A program made the translations under genes and the position numbers. Shown piece after piece: positions 23,092 to 31,714 of a stretch of DNA of 64,000 nucleotides. Position 1 is the stretch's first letter. Each line of letters starts with the position of its first letter. The notes under the pieces were generated by a model. It had not been told where the DNA came from. It worked only from the letters and a program-made list of their open reading frames with translations, and ran no database searches. This stretch comes from Lolium rigidum (taxonomy: Eukaryota; Streptophyta; Magnoliopsida; Poales; Poaceae), in NCBI RefSeq assembly GCF_022539505.1, contig NC_061513.1, positions 354,621,696-354,685,695 on the forward strand, in the 5' to 3' direction.

Positions 23092-24312
23092 CTACAACGA
23101 CATGCCTTGCGCGGGCATCGAAGATTGCGTTTGCACGCCAGCGCTGGAATACTGATCAAGGATAAGTGCCTCCGAACCAGCAGGTGGGGCTACAAAGCCA
23201 AGTAACTCGTCGATACTGAAGTTCAGCTGATCTGGCAGCTCGAAATCCGTGAACTCGTCGTCGATGTTGAAGTCCTGCTGATCCGGCAGCTCGAAATCCA
23301 TGAGCGACTCATCGCCGGAGAATGATCCTTGACCAAACGGTACCATCTCTACCGCCGGCGCTGCACCACCGTACTCATTCATCAGGCTTGGGGCTCCTTG
23401 ATCTGGTGATGCTGTAGCTCCAGGACCTGCGTATCCTCCAGCGTCCGCGTCAGGGAAGCTCCAACCGTAGTCGTAGACTTGATTTGAGCACGACGTCGCG
23501 GCCGGCCTTGCGCTGCCGTCATCTTCATCATCTACAAGATCCAACACTTGCGCTGCTGCACCATCGTACTCATTCATCACGCCTGGGGCGCCAGGCCATG
23601 CATATCCTCCAACGTCCGCACCTGGAAAGATCCAACCGTACTCGTACTCGTAGACTTGATCTGAATACGCCGTAGTAGCCGGCCATGCGTTGCCACCATC
23701 TTCATCATCTACCACTTCCGCTGCAGGGAAGACAGGGTTGGCCGCAGAGATGAGGTCGGGCTCTGCTGTCTCGTGCGCGCTACCGTCGTCGCCGCGCTCC
23801 CTCCTTGAGTTCTTGCCATGTCCACTGAGCCGGATACGGTACAGCCTCTGCGACGACGAGGCGAGATGGTCCGGGGCCGTGATCGAGTACTCGTGCATGA
23901 CCCATCCCGTGCTACCTTTCTCGCCGTTGCGGTGGAAGTTGAGCATGTATTTCCTCCAGGTGATCTCATCCGTGCCGCCGATGCCGGGGACGCGCAGCCT
24001 CTCGCCGTCCACGACGGGCTTCTGCCCTTCCCAAGACCCGCCGACGCAGGTTCGCTTCTGCCGATTTCCTTTGTCGTGCTTCGTGTGTCCGTTGGCGAAG
24101 AAGAAGGTGTCGCCCTCCCGCTTGTGTTTCTTGAGGAGGTCCCATGGCGCCGCGCTCAGCAGATCGTCCTCCTCGCAGATCACGCCGTCTAAGGGGAGCG
24201 GCTGGCGAAGGATCCGACGCAGCAGGTACAGCTCCACCAGCTCGTCGTCGTCAGGGTCGAACTTGAACCCCGGTGAGAGGCCAAGGCCGCGCACGTCCTG
24301 CGTCTCCTCCAT
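23092..24312 (-). CDS. NAC-domain transcription factor, divergent
   Basis: A 406-codon single-exon gene, intact from ATG at 24312 to its stop. NAC subdomains appear in order: LSPGFKFDPDDDELVELYLL near residues 12-31 (compare the family's LPPGFRFHPTDEELV), PWDLL and a FFF patch near residues 56-73, then WRKYMLNFHRNG and TGWVMHEYSI near residues 117-145, and LYRIRL near 160. NAC proteins bind promoter DNA through this fold in the nucleus. The rest is acidic: it contains a duplicated block of about 60 residues (DDEDGG/DDG...YGW.FP.AD.GGYA) and two DFELPDQ repeats, a likely activation region. Most NAC genes have introns inside the NAC domain; none is needed here, so it may be a retrogene or an intron-poor subfamily. 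A TATA-like box lies upstream. Target genes unknown. Confidence 0.85.
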   Translation of the reverse strand: MEETQDVRGLGLSPGFKFDPDDDELVELYLLRRILRQPLPLDGVICEEDDLLSAAPWDLLKKHKREGDTFFFANGHTKHDKGNRQKRTCVGGSWEGQKPVVDGERLRVPGIGGTDEITWRKYMLNFHRNGEKGSTGWVMHEYSITAPDHLASSSQRLYRIRLSGHGKNSRRERGDDGSAHETAEPDLISAANPVFPAAEVVDDEDGGNAWPATTAYSDQVYEYEYGWIFPGADVGGYAWPGAPGVMNEYDGAAAQVLDLVDDEDDGSARPAATSCSNQVYDYGWSFPDADAGGYAGPGATASPDQGAPSLMNEYGGAAPAVEMVPFGQGSFSGDESLMDFELPDQQDFNIDDEFTDFELPDQLNFSIDELLGFVAPPAGSEALILDQYSSAGVQTQSSMPAQGMSL

Positions 24313-24399
24313 GGTGCTCCTTGCTACCTAGGGTTTGCTGGATGGAGTTTCTCTGTGTGAGAGGTCAAGGCCGAGCACGTCCTGCGTCTCCCCTCAGGG
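24268..24399 (-). repeat. Duplication of the NAC start region into its leader
   Basis: About 36-40 bp at 24274-24310, covering the first dozen codons, recurs at 24360-24397 with few changes (both contain GCACGTCCTGCGTCTCC). The upstream copy lies in the 5' leader. It has lost the ATG, so it does not extend the protein. Confidence 0.7.
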
Positions 24400-24401
24400 G
24401 G

Positions 24402-24410
24402 CTATTTATG
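24402..24410 (-). promoter_or_regulatory. NAC TATA-like box
   Basis: The - strand reads GCATAAATAGCC about 90 bp before the NAC ATG, a typical plant distance. The palindrome GCATGC occurs beside it twice. Confidence 0.5.
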
Positions 24411-24719
24411 CATGCTGGGCATGCAGGGCACCACGTATCTCCGAACTGGGTTCCAATTAGAGTAACTTGATGGCAAAGTTTTGACATCAACCGGCCGCCG
24501 AGATACATGTAAAATTCTGTTATTCTGTTAGTATCCATTTTATAATCGGATTCAAATCAGAATTGGAAAACTTGCCGCAAAGTTTTCACGTCAACCAGCA
24601 CTCCGCCCGTGGTCCGCCGTGTGGATCAACCGATCAACGTACCACCGAGGAACGGCGAGAGTGACACACGTACAGTTCAAATCTGCAGTGACGTACTTGT
24701 ACTTCAGATCGATGGAGCC

Positions 24720-24726
24720 TATAAAT
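24720..24726 (+). promoter_or_regulatory. GDSL gene TATA box
   Basis: CCTATAAATG lies 110 bp before the ATG at 24831, leaving a leader of about 80 bases. It is the clearest core promoter in the island. Confidence 0.65.
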
Positions 24727-24830
24727 GTCGATGCATCTTCAACTCCAGGCAGGCCAGAGCCAGAGGATATCGGACAAGCGCACAGCTGCAAACGTTCTGG
24801 ACGTCATCTCTATCAGGCAAGTTAGCAAAA

Positions 24831-27800
24831 ATGCTGACCAAGGCGGCAGTGGTGTCCGTCCTGATCTTCCTCCTCACCGCTGCCCGGCATGGTTCCTCCT
24901 CCCGGAGCTACAACGCGATATACAACTTCGGGGACTCCATCTCCGACACCGGCAACCTCTGCACCGGAGGCTGCCCGTCGTGGCTCACCAACGGCCAGCC
25001 GCCGTACGGCGACACCTACTTCGGCCGCCCGACCGGACGCTGCTCCGATGGCCGGGTCTTAGTCGATTTCTTAGGTATGTAAATGTAATTAACCTTGGCG
25101 CGCATCTGTACAGTGTGCATATCAACTGTCAAGTAGTATGGAGTATGGACTAAGGAGTAGTACGATCTTGTGTACTGTACTTGTGCAGCTGAGTTCTTCG
25201 GTCTGCCCCTGCTCCCGCCGTCCAAGGCGAACGGCACCGACTTCAAGAAAGGCGCGAACATGGCCATCATCGGCGCCACCAGCATGAACTTGGACTTCTT
25301 CCAGTCTCGCGGCCTAGGCAGCAGGATATGGAACAACGGCGCCCTGGACACCCAAATCCAGTGGTTTCGGCAGTTCCTGCCTTCCATCTGCGGCAGCGCC
25401 GCTGGTGAGTGCTCCACGCCTTCGATTCTCGATTTCACTGAGCTTGATCATGTGGCATATAAGGAATGTGCCTAAATGCTGTAGCACCGAACCACTCTGT
25501 GTCTGCAGATTGCAAGAGCTACCTGAACGGCTCTCTGTTCATCTTGGGCGAGTTCGGGGGCAACGACTACAACGCCCCGATCTTCGGCGGCAAGGGCGTC
25601 GACGAGGCCATCAGCTACGTGCCGCAAATCATCGACAAGATCACAGGCGGTGTAGAGGTACAGTAATTCCTGAAAACTTACGAGCCGACATATATGCCAA
25701 TTTTTTAAGTACGTACACGCGGGAAATTACACAGACGCTGATCGGGCTGGGCGCCGTGGAGGTGGTGGTGCCGGGCGTGCTGCCGATCGGGTGCTTCCCT
25801 CTGTACCTGACACTGTACGGGAGCTCCAACCAGAGCGACTACGACGGGGACGGCTGCCTGAAGCGCTTCAACGACCTGTCCATCTACCATAACCAGCTGC
25901 TCAGGCAGGGGATCTGCGACCTCCAGAGCAAGCACACCGGCGTCAGGCTCATGTACGGTGACTTCTACTCGCAGGTCACGGAGATGGTCCGCTCTCCGGT
26001 GAGCTTCGGTAAGTACATGCTCGATCACGCCGTCGCATCTACTCCACACAATGAACCTATTTTCGTGGCATTAGCAAAAATAGTATACGTACTCCAGTAA
26101 TTAAGCAGTTAACGTAAGCACCAGCTCCACCGCAAAAAAAAAAAAAAAACGTAAGCACCGGCTGCCTCCTGCGAGTAGATCAATACGCGGACGTCAGTGG
26201 AGGTGTCCGAATTGTCACAGGCCGGGCAGCTTGTTTGGCTTCGCGCTTGCAAGTGTCCTACGCATGATCGTTTCTCCCCAGATATGTACACGGTGTGTAG
26301 TACGGTTGTACACCAGTCTAGCAGGAAAGAGGCGAAAAAAGACATCACCAAACCCTTATAGCTGTAGGGCATTAATTTCTCCTTCCCTATATGCGCAAAG
26401 AAAAGCTGCAAGCGGCTGCCGTGACGTTGTCAGATTTATCCAAATTAAACGGATATAGGAGAGAATGGTCGGTGGCGAGCTCACGAGTTAGGATGTTAGC
26501 GCCGAAGGGGACGGCATCGATCAAACGGGCGTCATATCGTAACTGCTGGAAATAGAGAAAGAGACGCAAGGGAGGAGAAGTGGTAGACTGATATCGCAGA
26601 CGTTGGTGTCACGAGATGTTGCGGGGAGATGCTGTATAGACATTAGGGCATCTCGAACGGAGGCCCACAATCGGGTAGATGGTATCCGAATCTATTTGCG
26701 CGGAATCATGGCAAGGTCCAACGACAAACTGCAAACAATTGGCTTTGCTTTAGCCTTGTCCTCCCTTGGTCTTCGTGAGCCCGTGCATCGGTGACCGTTG
26801 GAGAGGAATTGGCGTGGGTCCACACGGTCACCCACCTCCTGGTGCTTCTTAAATGGGGATGTCAACTTATCATCCCCACCACTTCCAACTCCACTTCATT
26901 CTCCATCTCCACTCAAATCCTAGCCCGCGCAAAAACCTTGGCTATACGTAGCAAGGGCGAAGGGGCCGTTGGTTCTTTCTCGGTCGCAATGACCACGAGG
27001 TGGGGTCGTCTTTTAGCAGTGGCGGCCGATGTTTCTTCCGCCCCCCGGTGGCCAGGCCACCATGATCAAATCCCAAACCACGCTCTCAACGCCGCATGTA
27101 CATGGAGGTCAAGATCACGCGGTAGCTCGCGGAGGAAGGCCACCCGCTGCCATGGCCAAACGTCCCACAACGGCATATGAAGCAGGCACGTGTGTCGGTG
27201 CCAACCATCCCCACACGTGGCCCGGCTCATCGTCGAGAGATCATGCGACACCATGCCTTTCTCCCGTCGGATCTACAGCAGGACCCTGCCTCCACCGTCG
27301 ATCCATCTCTGTGGGCGCAATGGTTCCAAGCATCACATGAAGATCATCGTCAATCCATCAAGGCCCACATGGAGGGCCTCAACGACGACGACTACGAGCA
27401 GTATGAGGAGCCATCAGAGCCAGGGCAGGTGCCGACAATGAAAGAAGAGAAGCCGGAGCAGCCATCGAAGGATTGGGCGGGGTATGTATTCCCACTCCAA
27501 AATGCGGGTGGACCATTGGTTGCACTACCGCGGCGCTTCCACACAAGACACACCAGCTGCCGTTGCTGCCGTCGTGCGAGCACGAGCCAGCGATGGAGTA
27601 CCCGACAGAGGAAGGCGGCGACTACGAGCCTCGCGATGGTGACCACGGCGAGACAGCGAGGGTGGTTTCAAGACGTGGTGGCGTGTGCTAGTTGGCCGTA
27701 GGTTGGGTGAAGCACTCCAGATCGTCTGGGGTTGTGGTTTTGGGGGTCGGGAGGAATCACCATCGGCTCGTCTGATACCGACCCAGTGACGCCCGCGGGT

Positions 27801-28484
27801 GCCCCATTTCCTTCCTGGAAGGCGCCGGGTGTACCCCTACCACTCCCCTCCACATACCGGGCAAAACCCTAGGACTAGTTGGGGCAGTAGTGGCGTTGTC
27901 GTTGCTTGTTTGTTAAAGGGTGTTGCTTGATATGTGGCGTTTCAGTGTGGTAGGAGCATGGTGGGACTTCTCCGGAGGATGCGGCAGTTACGGGCCATCT
28001 TTGTTTACGTCGATCTTCCGGTGTAGGCATTAGTTTCTTTTTTCTTTCTGGGTTTTTTTCTTTTGGGCTTGTTTGTGTTGTGGCCCCCACAATGCTCGTT
28101 TGTACCGTGTGATTGTTATATTTATATAGTAGGGCGAAAATCTATTTGGAAAAGAGTTCAATTTATTTCCCTCGCCAAAAACTGAAATGTATATTTTAAT
28201 TTCATGCAACTTTCACTAGATTCTTCACCAATGCTACCTAGATTCACATTGCACGGTGTTTTTCAGGATTGAAATACGGCCTGAAAGTTTGCTGCGGCGC
28301 GAGCGGGGAAGGGTCCTACAACTACAACAACCAGGCGAGGTGTGGCATGTCCGGCTCAAGTGCCTGTGGGGATCCCGAGAACTACTTGAACTGGGACGGC
28401 ATTCACTTGACCGAGGCTGCCTACCGTTCGATCGCGTATGGGTGGCTCACGGGCCCCTACTGCACGCCTGCCATTCTGCATTGA
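24831..28484 (+). CDS. GDSL esterase/lipase, five exons, 366 aa
   Basis: Exons 24831-25074, 25189-25404, 25509-25657, 25735-26008 and 28267-28484 join in frame at consensus GT...AG sites and give 366 residues, a normal length. Residues 1-24 form a secretion signal (hydrophobic VVSVLIFLLTAA). Block I is NFGDS with catalytic Ser36; block III is GEFGGNDY with Asn172; block V is WDGIHL with Asp338 and His341, completing the triad of the plant SGNH hydrolase family. Paired Cys (303, 304, 320, 328, 360) fit an extracellular enzyme. Family members cleave ester bonds of lipids, cutin precursors or small acylated metabolites; the substrate cannot be told from sequence. Reading frame and sites are intact, but the last intron is 2.26 kb because of inserted DNA, which could reduce splicing. 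Head-to-head with the NAC gene. Confidence 0.9.
26111..26159 (+). mobile_element. Tiny retroposed fragment with poly(A) and target repeat
   Basis: AACGTAAGCACC at 26111-26122 recurs at 26148-26159. Between the copies are 11 unique bases and a run of A. A 12-bp direct repeat around a short poly(A)-ended insert is what LINE-driven retroposition leaves; here only the extreme 3' end of the source was copied. Confidence 0.55.
26640..28150 (+). mobile_element. Repeat-like insertion in GDSL intron 4
   Basis: A GC-richer stretch inside the last intron. It has a promoter-like start, a 174-codon open frame (27177-27701, acidic Asp/Glu/Tyr patch in the middle, Arg-rich end) and a tail of the form GGGCTTGTTTGTGTTGTGG...TATATAGTAGGGCGAAAATC (about 28060-28140) that resembles the 3' end of Triticeae LINEs. 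I could not find matching terminal repeats or a target duplication, so the class is uncertain and the borders are approximate. The ORF matches no family I know and may be noncoding. Confidence 0.35.
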
Positions 28485-29005
28485 ACTTACTGGTCAACAA
28501 TAATGTATATCACGCACGGTAATAATGCTATGGAATGTTATGAAGAACGTAAATAGTGGCGAATGATCTTTCTGTAGAGATAGGAGATCGCTATGATGTC
28601 CAAATACATAATTGTAGGATGAGAGTAAAACAACGGATACCTCTCTATGCAAACGTATTAATGGATTTGTGTAACTTGAAAGTACACCTCTGGGTTAATA
28701 ACACATTTTGTACCACCATCTGGACTCACTACCATTCTCTTCTTTGCATTAAAATATATATGATAAAACCATACAAAATAATTGATAACAGAAATATATG
28801 TCTACTTACGTCTTGTACAAAAGAGGATTGCTTCATATATTTGTACATTTCTTCTAATTTTCAAGAATCTTCACTGATTTAGCCAACTGTTACATGTTTT
28901 TTTTTTACCATAAACAGTTATTCACAATAGGTATAATCGGTCCTGCATTCCTTCCTTTAGGCTGGTTTTTGCTCTATGTATGATCTGTGAAATATATTTG
29001 GTCAG
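28485..29005. other. GDSL 3' flank
   Basis: A/T-rich sequence with the GDSL 3' untranslated region (AATAATG motifs just after the stop) and then plain flanking DNA up to the M2 LTR. A run of T at 28898-28907 may be a small simple repeat. No further gene seen. Confidence 0.45.
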
Positions 29006-30605
29006 TGATAACGCGTGAAGCACACGTCCGTTGGGAACCCCAAGAGGAAGGTGTGATGCGTATAGCAGCAAGTTTTCCCTCAGTAAGAAACCAAGGTTAT
29101 CGAACCAGTAGGAGATGAAGGCCACCTGAAGGTTGTTGGTGAAGGAGTGTAGTGCGGCGCAACACCAGGGATTTCAGCGCCAACGTGGAACCTGCACAAC
29201 ACAACCAAAATACTTTGCCCCAACTTAACAGTGAGGTTGTCAATCTCACCGGCTTGCTGTAAACAAAGGATTAAACGTATAGTGTGGAAAATGATGTTTG
29301 CTTGTGAAGAACAACAGAGAACAGAGATTGCACTTGATTGTATTTCAGATGTAAAAGAAAGGACCGGGGTCCACAGTTCACTAGTGGTGTCTCTCCAATA
29401 AGATAAATAGCAGGTTGGGTGAACAAAATACAGTTGGGCAATTGACAAATAAAGAGGGGATAAAAATGCACATACATATCATGATGACTAATATGATATT
29501 TACTTAGGGCATTACAACAAAGTACATAGACCGCTATCCAGCATGCATCTATGCCTAAAAAGTCCACCTTCGGGTTAGCATCCGCACCCCTTCCAGTATT
29601 AAGTTGCAGACAACAGACAATTGCATTAAGTATGGTGCGTAATGTAATCAACAAAAATATCCTTAGACAAAGCATCGATGTTTTATCCCTAGTGGCAACA
29701 AGCACATCCACAACCTTAGAACTTTCCGTCACTCGTCCTGCATTCAATGGAGGCATGAACCCACTATCGAGCATAAATACCCCCTCTTGGAGTCACAAGT
29801 ATCAACTTGGCCAGAGCCTCTACTAGCAATGGGGAGCATGCAAGATCATAAACAACACATATATGATAGATCAATAATCAACTTGACATAGTATTCCATA
29901 TTCATCGGATCCCAACAAACACAACATGTAGCATTACAAATAGACGATCTTGATCATGATAGGAAGCTCACAAGATCTAAACATGATAGCACAAGAGGAG
30001 AAGACAACCATCTAGCTACTGCTATGGACCCATAGTCCAGGGATGAACTACTCACGCATCAATCCGGAGGCGGGCATGATGATGTAGAGCCCTCCGGTGA
30101 CGATTCCCCTCTCCGGCAGGGTGCCGGAGGTGATCTCCAGAATCCCCCGAGATGGGATTGGCGCGACGGCGTCACAGTAACTTTTCTCGTATCGTGGCTC
30201 TCGGTACTAGGGTTTTCGCGACGGAGAGTTTTTATAGGCGAAAGTGCAGAGTCGGGAGGCGGCCGAGGGGCCCACACCACATGGCGGCGCGGCCAGGGCT
30301 GGGCCCGCGCCGGCTTGTGGTGTGGGGCCACCTTGGCCCCTCTCCGTATCCCCTTAGGTGTTCTGGAAAGCTCCGTGGAAAATAAGACCGTGGGCTTTTG
30401 TTTCGTCCAATTCCGAGAATATTTCCTGTGTAAGATTTCTGTAACCAAAAACAGCAGAAAACAGGAACTGGCGCTTCGGCATCTTGTTAATAGGTTAGTG
30501 CCGGAAAATGCATCAAAATGATATAAAGTGTATGTAAAACATGTGAGTATTGTCATAAAACTAGCATGGAACATAAGAAATTATAGATACGTTTGAGACG
30601 TATCA
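29006..30605 (-). mobile_element. M2 3' LTR, complete, 1.6 kb
   Basis: On the - strand it starts TGATACGTCTC at 30605 and ends CGCGTTATCA at 29006. The sequence on the right (30606-30644), read on the - strand, is the polypurine-side end of the body (AACTAAGCCATGGGATGCT), so this is the 3' LTR and the element extends right. It pairs with 60048-61051. A TATA-like CCTATAAAAAC lies near 30230-30240. The left edge lies about 520 bp from the GDSL stop codon. Confidence 0.85.
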
Positions 30606-30644
30606 AGCATCCCATGGCTTAGTTCATACTCGCCCTCGAGTAGG
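30606..30644 (-). mobile_element. M2 body, first fragment
   Basis: 39 bp of M2 body stranded between its 3' LTR and P1. It continues at 38501; the intact order is seen uninterrupted in M3 at 62654-62695 (CTCGAGTAGGTAAACG). Confidence 0.85.
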
Positions 30645-31598
30645 TGATACGTCTCCGACGTATCGATAATTTCTTATATTACATGCCACATTATTGATGG
30701 TATCTACATGTTTTATGCATACTTTATGTCATTATTATGCGTTTTATGGAACTAACCTATTGACGAGATGCCGAAGGGCCAGTTCCTGTTTTCTGCTGTT
30801 TTTGGTGCAGAAATCCTAGTAAGGAAATATTCTCGGAATCGGACGAAATCAACGCCCAGCATCCTATTTTCCCACGAAGCTTCCATAACACCTGAGAGTT
30901 GCCAGAGGGGGGCCACTGGGCCCCCAGATGACAGGGCGGCGCGACCCAGGGGGGGCGCCCCCCTAGTGTGTCACCGCCTCGTTGCCCCTCCGACTCCGCC
31001 TCTTCGCCTATAAAAAGGTCCCTGACCTAAAAACCACGACACGTTCGACGAAACCAGAGAAAACCTTCCAGAGCCGCCGCCATCGCGAAGCCAAGATCTG
31101 GGGGACAGGAGTCTCTGTTCCGGCACGCCACCGGGACGGGAAGTGCCCCGGAAGGCTTCTCCATCGACACCACCGCCATCTTCATCAACGCTGCTCGTCT
31201 CCCATGAGGAGGGAGTAGTTCTCCATCGAGGCTCGGGGCTGTACCGGTAGCTATGTGGTTAATCTCTCTCCTATGTACTTCAATACAATGATCTCATGAG
31301 CTGCCTTACATGATTTAGATTCATATGAGTTTTGTATCACTATTTATCTGTGTGCTACTCTAGTGATGTTATTAAAGTAGTTTATTCCTCCTGCACGGTG
31401 TAATGGTGACAGTGTGTGCATCGTGTAGTACTTGGTGTGGGCTATGATTGTGATCTCTTGTAGATTATGAAGTTAACTATTGCTATGATGGTATTGATGT
31501 GATTTATTCCTCCTTTCGTAATGTGAAGGTGACAGTGTGCATGCTATGTTAGTACTTGGTTTGGTTATGTTGATCTGTCATGCACTCTAAGGTTATTT
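30645..31598 (+). mobile_element. P1 5' LTR, 3' part deleted
   Basis: Begins TGATACGTCTCCGACG and is collinear with the 3' copy (36990 onward) to about 31598, where the match ends. The last 560 bp or so of the LTR and the primer-binding site are missing, so this copy is dead. The flank TAGG appears on both sides of P1 (30641-30644 and 38502-38505), the remnant of a target duplication. Confidence 0.8.
31009..31017 (+). promoter_or_regulatory. P1 5' LTR TATA box
   Basis: CCTATAAAAAGG after a GC-rich block; the same element is at 37354-37360 in the 3' LTR. Confidence 0.65.
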
Positions 31599-31714
31599 TC
31601 ACACTCCGGATCTCGGCTACTAAGCTATTTTCACCGTTGTAAGTACTCGAAGCTATTTCCTTTAGATCCTGCAATTGCATCTTTTTGTTTCTTGTTTTAC
31701 ACTAGTAAGGCATA

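Larger units (their letters stand above)
24313..24830. promoter_or_regulatory. Shared divergent promoter, NAC and GDSL
   Basis: The 518 bp between the two start codons must carry the core promoters of both genes. A TATA-like box is present for each (24402-24410 on -, 24720-24726 on +). No transposon ends are visible inside. A near-repeat, GCAAAGTTTTGACATCAACC at 24473-24492 and GCAAAGTTTTCACGTCAACC at 24577-24596, is a candidate pair of regulatory sites. Confidence 0.5.

Noticed and set aside
23690..24331. 213-codon + strand ORF opposite the NAC gene
   Set aside because: Ser/Arg-rich shadow frame of GC-rich coding DNA; the - strand carries the NAC domain.
26640..28150. Interpretation as a Harbinger-type element because of TTAGGGCATCTC near 26643
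   Set aside because: No inverted copy of this end was found before the GDSL exon 5, so terminal repeats are not shown.
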